From Psychromonas algarum (GTDB lineage Bacteria > Pseudomonadota > Gammaproteobacteria > Enterobacterales > Psychromonadaceae), in NCBI RefSeq assembly GCF_004376845.1, contig NZ_SNUW01000010.1, forward strand, positions 102,878 to 166,877: a stretch of 64,000 nt of DNA, written 5' to 3'. Position 1 is the stretch's first letter. Each line of letters begins with the position of its first letter. A program made the position numbers and the translations under genes. The notes beneath the pieces are model-generated. The model searched no databases and was not told the DNA's origin. It worked only from the letters and a program-made list of their open reading frames with translations. Shown in pieces: positions 18,541 through 28,430 of this stretch.

Positions 18541-18573
18541 AGTAAAATAGGAAAGGGCAGCCTAAGCTGCCCT
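18541..18573 (-). terminator. Terminator of the CsrB-type RNA
   Basis: AGGGCAGC / GCTGCCCT (18554-18561 with 18566-18573, 4-base loop) is followed on the minus strand by TTCCTATTTTAC. Confidence 0.9.
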
Positions 18574-19003
18574 AATTTAGTCACTCTATCCAATCCGTGA
18601 TAGAAGTTGCTCCATGCAGTACATCCATTTGACTATTGCCATACTAGGCATCCCCTTCCCAAATCCATTGGGCTTCTTCCCTAATTACATCCATATACGA
18701 TAAACATCCTGTTTACCAATCCAACATCCTGCTGGTTTCATCCTTGACACATCCGTATTTAATAAACATCCTGCTTATTAACTGCTCCCTAATCCTTGGA
18801 AGGTGTCCTCATTACATCCTGTAATGTCATCCATGCTTTCCTTAACGATAAACATCCTGCTTATCTAACCCCAATCCTTGAAGTGTCCTATTATCATCCT
18901 GATATGATAAATAATCCTTATTTACCATTAACAACATCCTGTTGTTTCCTTGCTTGTCCGTTGCTAATTTACATCCTGTAAATTGCTTCGTCCTTGTTTG
19001 CGG
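18541..19003 (-). ncRNA. csrB: CsrB-family regulatory RNA that sequesters CsrA
   Basis: Read on the minus strand, this stretch contains about thirty GGA motifs. Four copies of ACAGGATGT and three of GCAGGATGT lie in hairpins that show AGGAT in the loop (for example TTAC-AGGAT-GTAA and AACAAC-AGGAT-GTTGTT). That is the published CsrA binding signature, and its multiplication defines CsrB/RsmB-type RNAs that titrate CsrA. A -10-like TATTAT is at 19009-19014 and a strong terminator ends the transcript, so the RNA is about 460 nt. A possible UvrY/GacA half-site (CGTAAG) lies about 100 bases upstream. Long reading frames across it are accidental. Confidence 0.93.
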
Positions 19004-19301
19004 GAGAGATAATACGATGCATGCAAACAATAAAATGGGAAAAAACATCAACAGAGTGTCAAACATAAGCATTAAAAACAAATAATAATTTTACTTTCAG
19101 ACACTTACGATATTTTTTTATTTTAACAACATCTGAAATAAATGATTTAAAGTGAGGATCTAGCACATGCTCTATGGTCGATCTCGCACAAATAATTTTT
19201 GTTAGAAAATAACTTTACTCAATAACCCCTCTTTTTATCGCCTTAGCTCACACTACCTCGAAGAAGTTATTCGCCTGCAAGACTAAAATAACTTATTTAA
19301 G

Positions 19302-19329
19302 CACAATAAAAAGCCGTCATAAGACGGCT
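19302..19329 (-). terminator. Terminator after the hmuY-like gene
   Basis: AGCCGTC / GACGGCT (19312-19318 with 19323-19329, 4-base loop) with TTTTTATTGTG beyond it on the minus strand, 30 bases past the stop codon. Between here and the CsrB-type promoter (19015-19301) I see no other feature. Confidence 0.88.
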
Positions 19330-19358
19330 CATAAGTAAAAACATTATTGAATGTGCGA

Positions 19359-20474
19359 TTAATTTAACTCTTCATAACGTAAAACTAAGTTGCCACTCGC
19401 GGAGTTACCATTAGCACCGTAGTTACTAACCACTTGTACTTTAAATAAACGATCTTGAGCATCTTTAATTAAATAAGTTGTAAATGTAGGCCACATTAAA
19501 TGCCCACCAGCAACTGCATATTGTAATGGCCCATAAGTCCCCGGACCACTTAATACACCTGAAGCTGTATCAGCAAAATATTTATACACTTGAGCTGTAT
19601 CTGTCGGATCAGTAACTGAAGCTAGATCATCTGATAGTACGGCACCAACACCAGCTTGACCTGTACCAGAAGCGCCACCATTTATTTGTAATGGGTAATC
19701 ACGGCCATTAACCGATACACTTAATTCCCAATCATCAGTCGCACTAACTAAGCTATTTGTTTCTAAGTCCCAATAAACTTGATCTTCACTGAAGTCTAAT
19801 TCAGGTGAAAGCTGTGCGGTTTCAAATACACTGCCATTCCATAATTCGCTATTGAATACTAATTTTCGAGTTGTGCTTGCTCCAAAAACAACTTCCACTG
19901 AATTTACACTTACACGACCATAAGTTGCTCCATCTGCAGAACGAATGATCCATCCATTACCTGCTTTTGCACCATACACAGGAGCACCGGCAGAATAATC
20001 CGCATCTAACCATTCTTCAGTTTCGATGAAAGTCGCTACGCTGTCTTCTACAAAGTCAGTACATGAATCAGCTGTGACTGCTACAAAAGAATCTTCAGTG
20101 CTACTCACTGTTAGCAGTTTAAATTCATCTTCAATGGAAGCGCCTGTACTATCAAATATTGAACTGTACTCATGTGCAATACAGCCACTTACACCAGCAT
20201 CACCAGAACTTCCACCATTAAGCTTAAAACCAAGGTATTTTTGATATGCTAAATGCCAACTATCATCAGTTACTATTGCGCCAGAAGCTAGGTCAAGCTG
20301 CACCGCTGTACTTCCATCCGTTGCATCTAATTCAACAGTCTCATAATTACTTGTGATCTCTTGTTCACCATCTTCTGTAGTATTCCCATTATCAGAACTA
20401 GAAGAAGAACTGCCACAAGCTGTCACTAAAAGACTCGCGGTTATTAATGCTAATGCATTGTATTTAAAAGACAT
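19359..20474 (-). CDS. HmuY-family heme-binding lipoprotein
   Basis: HmuY-like lipoproteins sit on the outer membrane and hand heme to a TonB-dependent receptor. The 371-residue product has the lipobox LLVTAC with Cys at residue 20, then a Ser/Asn/acidic spacer, and two similar halves: SWHLAYQKYLGFKLNGG in the first and DWELSVSVNGRDYPLQINGG in the second, both followed by Gly-rich GA/GV turns. The gene lies 50 bases after a TonB receptor and shares its Fur-controlled promoter. The family is assigned from the motif and neighbour; heme has not been shown as the ligand. Confidence 0.8.
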   Translation of the reverse strand: MSFKYNALALITASLLVTACGSSSSSSDNGNTTEDGEQEITSNYETVELDATDGSTAVQLDLASGAIVTDDSWHLAYQKYLGFKLNGGSSGDAGVSGCIAHEYSSIFDSTGASIEDEFKLLTVSSTEDSFVAVTADSCTDFVEDSVATFIETEEWLDADYSAGAPVYGAKAGNGWIIRSADGATYGRVSVNSVEVVFGASTTRKLVFNSELWNGSVFETAQLSPELDFSEDQVYWDLETNSLVSATDDWELSVSVNGRDYPLQINGGASGTGQAGVGAVLSDDLASVTDPTDTAQVYKYFADTASGVLSGPGTYGPLQYAVAGGHLMWPTFTTYLIKDAQDRLFKVQVVSNYGANGNSASGNLVLRYEELN

Positions 20475-20523
20475 AAAATATCCCTATTATTTATTGAATG
20501 GTATGGTTAAAAAGTAGAGTTCA

Positions 20524-22539
20524 TTAGCCATTAACTCGGAAACCTACGTAAACAAAACGCCCGACATCTGGACGTAAATCTTGCCCTGTTGAAGGAGTAT
20601 CACGAACGGTATCAGTTAAGTTATCAACTCCCATAAACAGAGTGATTCCATGGTCTAATGAGGTATTAATTTTAAAATCGAAGGTGCTATATTCAGGTGA
20701 TGTGATCAGGTTATCGACATCAATATATTCTTTACTTTGATAATTCCCATACACTGAAAAAGTAGAGGCAATAACGGGCACTTTATAACTGAATTGAAGT
20801 TTAGCTAGATGCTCAGGGCGATTAGTCAGCACTAAGCCTGTTTCTTTATCTTCACTTTGTAAGTATGTGTAAGACAGTTGAGTATCAAAATTATCAGAGA
20901 ATAAATACCCCGTTGATATATCCACCCCTTGCGTGATTGCTTCACCTATATTGTCATAGGAAAAAATACTTAAACCAGTGGAATTAGATGCATTTTGATC
21001 AAGTGTCGTGGTGATTAAATTATCGATGTCATTATAATAAAAGTTAATATCTGCTCGGAATTTCTCTGTATTTAATTCACCACCAAATTGCACACTATTA
21101 GATGTTTCAGGAAGTAAATCAGGATTACCAATAACCATATAACCTAACGCACTATGGTCAAAAACATAATGACGTTCTTTTAAGGTAGGAACACGATAAC
21201 CATGACCTAATCCTAAACGCCATTTTAAATCTGCATTAGCAATCCAGTCGGGGCCATACATTAAATTTATTTTAGGCGCTAAGTAACCACCAAAATCACT
21301 ATCATATTGATAACGTAGACCAGGTAAAACCTCTAATGTATCACCAACAAAAATATCGTCTTGTGCATAAAATTCAATATTTTGGCGTTCTTTCTTACCT
21401 CCTATTTCATCTACGGTGACATTTTTGATTATTTGCTTTTGCTGCAAGTCGCTACGCATTGCAACGACACCTAATGTCAAAAGGTGGTTATCTGTAATAT
21501 TTTTATCTAATTGCATTTCTGCTTTATCAAAATTACTTTCACCATATCGTTCTTGATCTTTTGTTGCCGTACTCACCACATCTTGCGATGTTTCATCAAT
21601 AAACTGCTCATGAATATACCAAGTTGATAATTTCCCATCGCCCCATATCGGTGTATCAAAAGACATAGTGATATTTTTACGCGTTGCATCTTCATTTTTA
21701 ATTTTATAAATATCACCAAAACCAGGTGTAAAAGTACTGAAGTTCTGAACAACTGACTCACGGTAATAACTAGGTTTAAATAACAGCGTGGCGCCATTAT
21801 CAAAGTGATAACCAAGATCTAAGCTAACATTCATTTTATCGCCAGATGCACCTTCATAATCCCATGCATCAGGTTGTAAACGACTACCGCCTTTGTCACG
21901 TAAATCAGCACTTAATGCAGTAAACCAAGTACCAGTATCATGCTGTAAAAATAAATTGACATGTTTATCATTAAAAACATCATCAGTAACATTATCTTGA
22001 CCATAACCACCGCCATCGACCGTTATTTGATAACTACTGCCAGGCTTAGATTTAACCGTAATAATATTAACAACTCCCCCCATGGCTTCACTACCATAAA
22101 GCGCTGATACAGAACCTTTCACAATTTCAACATGATCAACATCTGCTACAGAAATTTGTGTTAAATCCACACTCGATCCAGTTGATGCCGATACAGGCAA
22201 TCCATCAATTAAGACTAAAACTCGGTTAGCATCAAAACCCTGTAACCAAATTTCCTGTCCGGTTTTACCATGTATTGGTTTGATCATAACGCCTGGCACA
22301 TTCTTTAAACCTTCAGCGAGATCTCGCGCATGACTTTCTTGTAATTGCTCTCTTGTAACCACTTCAGTTCGAACGGGTACATCTAATAAATTACGCTCCG
22401 TTTTTGTACCAGTAACAACCACCGTATCCGTACTATAAACTTCCGAAGCAATAACCGAATGCTGAAGAAATAAGCTTAGGCTAGCCACTTTTACAAAAGC
22501 AACTTTATTGGTAAAAAAACGACGATAGTGGTGGTACAT
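20524..22539 (-). CDS. TonB-dependent outer-membrane receptor (heme/hemoglobin type)
   Basis: This 671-residue receptor has a signal peptide (to VIAS near residue 32), a TonB box DTVVVTG near residue 38, a plug domain (about 50-165, with VLVLIDGLPVS and GSEAMGGVVNIIT) and a C-terminal 22-strand barrel ending in the expected aromatic pattern VGRFVYVGFRV. The HmuY-type lipoprotein downstream points to heme as the substrate, although BtuB- and Cir-like receptors have a similar plug. A Fur-box palindrome lies 37 bases upstream, so expression should rise under iron starvation. Confidence 0.9.
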   Translation of the reverse strand: MYHHYRRFFTNKVAFVKVASLSLFLQHSVIASEVYSTDTVVVTGTKTERNLLDVPVRTEVVTREQLQESHARDLAEGLKNVPGVMIKPIHGKTGQEIWLQGFDANRVLVLIDGLPVSASTGSSVDLTQISVADVDHVEIVKGSVSALYGSEAMGGVVNIITVKSKPGSSYQITVDGGGYGQDNVTDDVFNDKHVNLFLQHDTGTWFTALSADLRDKGGSRLQPDAWDYEGASGDKMNVSLDLGYHFDNGATLLFKPSYYRESVVQNFSTFTPGFGDIYKIKNEDATRKNITMSFDTPIWGDGKLSTWYIHEQFIDETSQDVVSTATKDQERYGESNFDKAEMQLDKNITDNHLLTLGVVAMRSDLQQKQIIKNVTVDEIGGKKERQNIEFYAQDDIFVGDTLEVLPGLRYQYDSDFGGYLAPKINLMYGPDWIANADLKWRLGLGHGYRVPTLKERHYVFDHSALGYMVIGNPDLLPETSNSVQFGGELNTEKFRADINFYYNDIDNLITTTLDQNASNSTGLSIFSYDNIGEAITQGVDISTGYLFSDNFDTQLSYTYLQSEDKETGLVLTNRPEHLAKLQFSYKVPVIASTFSVYGNYQSKEYIDVDNLITSPEYSTFDFKINTSLDHGITLFMGVDNLTDTVRDTPSTGQDLRPDVGRFVYVGFRVNG

Positions 22540-22575
22540 CCTGTACTCCTACAGCAAGGTTTACTAAAAACCCCT

Positions 22576-22602
22576 AAATGATAATGAAATTGATTATCAT
22601 TT
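22576..22602 (-). promoter_or_regulatory. Fur box upstream of the TonB receptor
   Basis: A perfect inverted repeat AAATGATAAT / ATTATCATTT with a 7-base centre. The inner 19 bases GATAATGAAATTGATTATC match the Fur consensus GATAATGATAATCATTATC at 16 positions. It lies where the promoter of the receptor should be. Confidence 0.88.
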
Positions 22603-22821
22603 ACAACAAGTAATTAACAACAAAAAATAGACAGAAAAAACCAATTAATAAAACGAAACGCAATAAATGTTTTATTTATTAATGGGTTAGAAGAAGATAA
22701 AGGCTTTAACATGGAAGTAAAAAAACAAAATGTTAAATTTGATAAAAAAATAATTAACAAGCTCATAAAATAGAACACGCTACAATGATCATTGCATTCA
22801 TTAATAGCTAAATGGAATTAA

Positions 22822-23474
22822 CCACTTCTTATTAGATGGTTTATTAGATTTATTATTTCATTATCTAATCAGCGCAACCAATAACCATGAGATGGAATTA
22901 TTATTAACCATCGGCGTACCAACAGCTGGATATGTATTTGGTCAAATAACTGGTGTATCAGGACCATTAGCGATGGTCGTTGCTGGTATCATGGTAGGCA
23001 ATTGGACTAGAAGAACAGGATTTTATAAAGAAAGTAAAGCGTAGTTGGATCATTTTTGGGAACTCGTTGATGAATTTTTAAATGGTATATTATTCTTGTT
23101 AATTGGTTTGAGTATGCTGCAATTTAGCTTCCATCTGAAAGACTGCGTGCTCATACCAATGTGATCCCATTGGTCTTATTAGGCCGCTATTTAAGTGTTT
23201 GTTTAGCCTATATGAGTTTTAATCGCTTTCGTAGTTATAACCCTTATTGAATTAGTATTTTAACTTGGGGAGGATTACGAGGAGGTTTATCAATGGCAAT
23301 GATGATCCCTGCGAATGTTTGAGTATTACCTGAAAAGAAATTGATGTACGAGAAATTATCTTAGTCATGACCTATGGAGTCGTGCTATTTTCAATTTTAA
23401 TACAAGGCTCAGGTATTGTACCGTTAATCAATAAAGCTAAAGATTGGCAAAATGAAAATCAACAGAATAACTAA
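22822..23474 (+). pseudogene. Decayed CPA1-type Na+/H+ antiporter gene
   Basis: Pieces of a cation/proton antiporter can be read in different plus-strand frames: MELLLTIGVPTAGYVFGQ and HFWELVDEFLNGILFLLIG in one, LLGRYLSVCLAYMSFNRF and then the family signature ILTWGGLRGGLS in another, and VLFSILIQGSGIVPLI up to a final stop at 23472-23474 in a third. At least three in-frame stops and two frameshifts break it, and the N-terminal half is missing. The upstream part to the Fur box has no recognisable remnant. The next gene starts 17 bases further on. Confidence 0.85.
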
Positions 23475-23491
23475 CAAAAGAATAATTAATC

Positions 23492-23815
23492 ATGAGAAAC
23501 GAAAAACAATATTTAAATAATTTATTAAAACAGATGAAACAACCTGTGGAAGAAGACCAACAACGCTTACAATTTCAAAAACAAATGTTGAAAGGCGGAG
23601 TATTAGGGCTGATAGCAATAGTCTGTTTAATTTGGGCGCAACAACCAAGTTGGTTAATTGCCATGGTTTCCATTATTGTCGGTATTATTTTAATGTTAGC
23701 AGGTAGCATTAAGAATACTTTAAATAACACTCAAATACTGCGTCAACATATTGATATCAAAACAATTGAATACCGTTTAGCTGAAATTAATAAAGAAAAA
23801 GATCTGCAAAAGTAA
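23492..23815 (+). CDS. Small two-helix membrane protein, unknown
   Basis: The 107-residue protein has a charged Gln-rich N-terminus likely to form a coiled coil (about residues 1-32), two adjacent membrane segments (about 34-50 and 54-72), and a charged C-terminal helix. I do not recognise a family. It is just downstream of the antiporter pseudogene and may once have been its operon partner. The start is an ATG at 23492, although the ribosome site is weak. The 180 bases after it contain nothing clear. Confidence 0.65.
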   Translation: MRNEKQYLNNLLKQMKQPVEEDQQRLQFQKQMLKGGVLGLIAIVCLIWAQQPSWLIAMVSIIVGIILMLAGSIKNTLNNTQILRQHIDIKTIEYRLAEINKEKDLQK

Positions 23816-23996
23816 TATTTCAATTAAAAAATGCAGAAAATAACAGATATTTACCACAACTAATTTAATTTTTAATAGACTAAGTTCTGAAATATAAAAC
23901 CGGTATTTATATTAATAAAGAATCAAAATGGATTAAGTGCCACTCAGAATTAATCAGAGTAATGGTTAATTCAAGCATCAACTATCAGGATGATTT

Positions 23997-26408
23997 ATGC
24001 AAAAGGCGACTAAAGCTACATTTTCAATTCGTATTACTGTTGTCAGTATCTTTATTTTATCTTCAATATTGACCGCAACAGTAGCCATTAGTTTACAGTA
24101 TTATTTTAGCCAAAAAATGGCTCATTCCTCTGCTATAAAAATGTATGATTACGCTGCTCACAATGCAAGTACATACATAGATCAAAGAGATAATGTTGCT
24201 ATCAATAATAGTTTCTTGCTTGCTCAGTTTAGTGACTTGGCCATTGAACAAGATATACACCCTAAAGCATTGCTTTTATTTGCAAATATAATGCAAGCAA
24301 ATAGCTTATATAACTCTATTTACCTGGCTTTTCCTAATGGAGATATACAGCAACTTATCAATATAAATCAAATCCAAAATAACTATATAGATTTACAAGC
24401 AAAAGCAAGTGATCAGTGGGCATTAGTCTCAATAACAGGACAGGATGAAAAGCGAATACTAACGACTTCTTATTTTGACAAAGACTTTAAATTACGTGCT
24501 CAACGCTACGAAAAAACACAATATGATGCAACAACACGTGCTTGGTACCAAGATGCAAAATTATCAGAAGTGAATAAATCCCCGGTTTATGTATTTGCAC
24601 AATCAAATACTCTCGGACAAACTTATTCAATTAAGGTGCCTCGAACAGAAATCGTTTTAGGATTAGATATTACCTTAGATTCACTTTCTAATGCTTTAAA
24701 ACAGCGTAGCCGTAACGATCAAATTGATCTTCTCAATGAAATATATCTGTACAAAGCAGAAGGTGCATTATTAGGTTCAAATAGAGCTATCGGTGATTTA
24801 CATAACCATGAGAAAATTCCCACAGTACCTTACCCTCAGTTAGTAACATTAGCGAAAAATCCAGCTGAATTTAATACCCTACAAGCGCTCAAATTAAATG
24901 GAGTTGATTATTTTGTTTATATCGCCGCAATTGGTAAAGAAGGTAAGCAAAGAGATTATTTAGCTATCTTAGTCGAGAAAAATACTTTATTTGCAGAAAG
25001 TATGGAGCGAGTAAAAACATCGATATTAATCAGTGGTGCATTTTTATTACTATTGTTGCCACTTGCATGGTTTTTTGCTTCTCCTATTATTCGCCCAATT
25101 AAAGCCTTAGCTATCGAAGCTGAAAAGGTAAAATTCCGTCAATATGACCAATTACAACCAGTTGTTACCAATATCACCGAATTAAGTGAATTAAATGATT
25201 CAATCGTTGATATGAGCAATGCGATTGAGAGTTATCAAACAGCGCAAAAAGAGTTAATGGAATCTTTTATTAAGCTGATTGTACAAGCCATTGACGATAA
25301 ATCCCCTTATACCGCAGAGCACTGTAATCGAGTGCCTGAATTAGGGTTAATGATCGCAGCTGCTGCAGAAGAATCTACCTTACCTGCATTTTCAAACTTT
25401 AAGTTCAACAATGAAGATGAGCGCACAGAATTCCGTATTGCAGCCTGCTTGCACGATTGCGGTAAAATCACAACACCTGAGCATATCGTTGATAAAGGCA
25501 CAAAATTAGAAACACTTTATAATCGAATCCATGAAGTAAGAATGCGATTTGAGGTGTTATGGCGTGATGCAGAGATCAATTATTATAAACAAAGCCTAGC
25601 CGACCCCGCTAAAAATAAACCATTAAAAGAAGCATTAATTAAACAACAATTACAATTAATGCGTGATTTTGAGTTTGTTGCACATGCGAATATTGGTTCA
25701 GAATCAACAACAGAAGAAGATATCGCTCGTTTACACAAAATAGGCGAACAAACTTGGTTACGTTATTTTGATAACAGATTAGGTTTATCACCAATTGAAG
25801 AACTTAATTTAACAGGTAAAAAACAAATGCTACCTGTTACTGAGAAATTATTAAGCGATAAAAGTGAACACATTATTAAGCGTCATACCCCTGTTAAATT
25901 TGATCCTAAGTATGGCATAAAAATGAAGATACCAGAGCACCTTTATAACCTTGGAGAGTTGTATAACCTATCGATTAAATACGGCACATTAACCAATGAA
26001 GATAGATTTAAAATCAATCAGCATATAACCAGTACAATTAGCATGTTAGAAAACTTACCTTTTCCACCTGAATTAGCGAGAGTACCTCGTTATGCATCGA
26101 CTCATCATGAAACATTAATTGGTACAGGTTACCCTAGAAAGTTAACAGCTGAAGATCTCTCCATTCCTGAGCGAATTCTTGTTGTAGCAGATATTTTTGA
26201 GGCTTTAACAGCAGCAGATAGACCTTATAAAAAAGCAAAACCAATTAGTGTTGCTATTGATATTCTGTATAAAATGGCACTTAAACAACACATTGACATG
26301 GACATTTTTAAACTATTTTTAAGTACAGGTATTCATTTAGAATATGCACAAAGATTTTTAGCTGAAGATCAAATAGACGATGTTGATATTAATAAATACT
26401 TAGCTTGA
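23997..26408 (+). CDS. Membrane sensor with HD-GYP phosphodiesterase domain
   Basis: The protein probably senses a periplasmic signal and breaks down cyclic di-GMP. The 803-residue product has one membrane segment near residues 10-32, a periplasmic Cache-like sensor region, a second segment near 340-362, a HAMP linker, and a C-terminal HD-GYP domain. The metal-binding HD pair is at residues 486-487 (CLHDCGK) and the GYP signature at 711-713 (HHETLIGTGYP). About 215 residues separate these motifs, much more than in a minimal HD-GYP domain, so there is a large insertion. No partner is obvious; the ABC exporter gene starts 83 bases downstream. Confidence 0.88.
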   Translation: MQKATKATFSIRITVVSIFILSSILTATVAISLQYYFSQKMAHSSAIKMYDYAAHNASTYIDQRDNVAINNSFLLAQFSDLAIEQDIHPKALLLFANIMQANSLYNSIYLAFPNGDIQQLININQIQNNYIDLQAKASDQWALVSITGQDEKRILTTSYFDKDFKLRAQRYEKTQYDATTRAWYQDAKLSEVNKSPVYVFAQSNTLGQTYSIKVPRTEIVLGLDITLDSLSNALKQRSRNDQIDLLNEIYLYKAEGALLGSNRAIGDLHNHEKIPTVPYPQLVTLAKNPAEFNTLQALKLNGVDYFVYIAAIGKEGKQRDYLAILVEKNTLFAESMERVKTSILISGAFLLLLLPLAWFFASPIIRPIKALAIEAEKVKFRQYDQLQPVVTNITELSELNDSIVDMSNAIESYQTAQKELMESFIKLIVQAIDDKSPYTAEHCNRVPELGLMIAAAAEESTLPAFSNFKFNNEDERTEFRIAACLHDCGKITTPEHIVDKGTKLETLYNRIHEVRMRFEVLWRDAEINYYKQSLADPAKNKPLKEALIKQQLQLMRDFEFVAHANIGSESTTEEDIARLHKIGEQTWLRYFDNRLGLSPIEELNLTGKKQMLPVTEKLLSDKSEHIIKRHTPVKFDPKYGIKMKIPEHLYNLGELYNLSIKYGTLTNEDRFKINQHITSTISMLENLPFPPELARVPRYASTHHETLIGTGYPRKLTAEDLSIPERILVVADIFEALTAADRPYKKAKPISVAIDILYKMALKQHIDMDIFKLFLSTGIHLEYAQRFLAEDQIDDVDINKYLA

Positions 26409-26491
26409 AATCATAGTTAATAAAAAACTTAGTAATAAATTATGGGATATTTAGCAATATCCCGTACAATGCGCACATCATCTAAATAAGA

Positions 26492-28294
26492 ATGGTTATC
26501 ATCTTGATTGAAACTCCTACAATTGATTGGGCTTGGTTAATTCAGCAAGCAAAACAACATAAAAAACGTCTTATAGCTGCAAATATCATTGCCATTGTAG
26601 CCACCTTGATTAGCGTTCCCATCCCTTTATTGATGCCTTTGATGGTAGATGAAGTGTTATTAAATAATCCTGCTTCCGGCATCGCTTTAATCAATCAATT
26701 TTTACCTACAGATTGGCAACAAGCGGCAAACTACATCATTGTCATTTTTCTCGCAGTGATTGTAATGCGTATTATTAGCCAGTTATTAAACATCTTACAA
26801 AGCCGTCAATTTATTTTAGTTTCTAAAACTATTACTTGTAATATCCGCAAGCAACTTCTTGATAAAATTGGAAGAATTAGTATTCGCCAATATGAAACAC
26901 GTGGAAGCGGAGGCATTAATGCTCACCTTATTACCGATATTGAAACCATTGATAAATTTATAGGAAGTACGTTAAGCCGGTTTCTTGTTAGCTTATTAAC
27001 CGTCATGGGGACGGCTGTAATCTTACTTTGGATAGACTGGCAGCTAGGTCTATTTATATTATTAGTTAATCCTATTGTGGTTTATTTTTCTCGAAAATTA
27101 GGTAGCCGAGTAAAGCACCTTAAAAAACGAGAGAATCAGGCCTTTGAAGCCTTTCAAAATCGTTTGATTGAGACACTTGATGGTATCTACCAACTAAGAG
27201 CATCGAATCGTGAAAAAGACTTCTTAAATCAACTCAAAGGGCAAGCAGACGAGATCCGTAATAGTGCTGATAAATATGCATGGCAAAGTGAAGCCGCTAG
27301 TCGTTTTTCATTTTTACTGTTTTTATTAGGTTTTGAATTATTCCGTGCTGTTGCCATGCTAATGGTGTTATTTAGTGATTTAAGTATTGGTCAAATATTC
27401 GCGGTATTCGGATACCTATGGTTTATGTTGTCACCAGTACAAGAGTTATTAAACATTCAGTTCTCTTGGTATGGTGCATCCGCAGCATTAAAACGAGTAA
27501 ACACTTTAATGCACCTTGAAGAAGATGTTCGCCCTCCTAGCAAAGTGGATCCTTTCACCAAAAAACAAGCAACAGAGATACGTATTGAGAATATTAGTTT
27601 TTCTTACGATGACGAAAAACAGGTGCTCAATAATCTGACTTTAACCATTCCAGCTGGTAAAAAAATTGCTCTCGTAGGGGCAAGTGGTGGAGGGAAATCA
27701 ACATTGATCCAACTATTAATTGGTGTATACCAAGCCAATAGTGGCCGAATTTTATTTAATGGTGAAGATAGTACGGATATCAACTTTGATATCATTCGTG
27801 ACAATATTTCCGTTGTATTACAACAACCTATTCTATTTAATGACACTTTACGTCAAAATTTATCACTCGGATTGCCTTATACAGATAAACAACTGTGGCA
27901 TGCTTTAGACGTTGCACAACTTAGTGATGTGATGCAACAATTAACCGAAGGCTTAGAAACACCATTAGGCCGTCAAGGTTTACGCTTATCAGGTGGGCAG
28001 CGACAACGTGTCGCCATTGCAAGAATGGTACTGACAGATCCACAATTTGTTATTTTAGATGAAGCAACTTCTGCATTAGATACCCAAACAGAGAGTACAT
28101 TACACCATGCCTTAAATACTTTTTTAGCGGGAAGAACAACATTAATCGTAGCGCATCGATTATCTGCTGTTAAACAAGCAGATAATATTTTTGTTCTAGA
28201 AGAAGGCCAAGTTAGTCAATCTGGGACACATCAAGATCTAGTGCAACAAGACGGTTTATATCAAACCTTATATGGTGGTATTCAAAGCCATTAA
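26492..28294 (+). CDS. ABC exporter with fused membrane and ATPase domains
   Basis: The 600-residue half-transporter (MsbA/ABCB type) has six membrane segments (about residues 20-330) and then an ATPase domain with Walker A GASGGGKSTL, signature LSGGQRQRVAIARM, Walker B FVILDEATSALD and H-loop VAHRLS. It works as a dimer at the inner membrane. The substrate is unknown; it could export a lipid, peptide or drug. The ATG at 26492 is used, although a TTG at 26504 is also possible. A short hairpin with GGGATAT / ATATCCC arms (26444-26463) lies just before the gene. Confidence 0.9.
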   Translation: MVIILIETPTIDWAWLIQQAKQHKKRLIAANIIAIVATLISVPIPLLMPLMVDEVLLNNPASGIALINQFLPTDWQQAANYIIVIFLAVIVMRIISQLLNILQSRQFILVSKTITCNIRKQLLDKIGRISIRQYETRGSGGINAHLITDIETIDKFIGSTLSRFLVSLLTVMGTAVILLWIDWQLGLFILLVNPIVVYFSRKLGSRVKHLKKRENQAFEAFQNRLIETLDGIYQLRASNREKDFLNQLKGQADEIRNSADKYAWQSEAASRFSFLLFLLGFELFRAVAMLMVLFSDLSIGQIFAVFGYLWFMLSPVQELLNIQFSWYGASAALKRVNTLMHLEEDVRPPSKVDPFTKKQATEIRIENISFSYDDEKQVLNNLTLTIPAGKKIALVGASGGGKSTLIQLLIGVYQANSGRILFNGEDSTDINFDIIRDNISVVLQQPILFNDTLRQNLSLGLPYTDKQLWHALDVAQLSDVMQQLTEGLETPLGRQGLRLSGGQRQRVAIARMVLTDPQFVILDEATSALDTQTESTLHHALNTFLAGRTTLIVAHRLSAVKQADNIFVLEEGQVSQSGTHQDLVQQDGLYQTLYGGIQSH

Positions 28295-28430
28295 ATTTAA
28301 TACAGAGAAAACAATACAGCTTTAAATATAAGTGGTTGTTTCAATTGCAAATGTCACCATAAACAAGTGGCTTTTTAACCCATTTAATAGATCTGCTAGT
28401 TACTAGAATTGGGATTGTCATCTGGAAAAT

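Noticed and set aside
18600..18990. Regularly spaced ATCCTG repeats suggesting a CRISPR array or satellite
   Set aside because: Spacing and flanks are irregular, each unit forms its own hairpin with an AGGAT loop on the minus strand, and a terminator follows. A CsrB-type RNA explains everything.
18842..19081. 79-codon minus-strand reading frame
   Set aside because: It lies inside the CsrB-type RNA and its promoter; no ribosome site and low-complexity content.
19100..19110. A full UvrY/GacA box upstream of the CsrB-type RNA
   Set aside because: Only one half (CGTAAG) is recognisable; the second half is missing.
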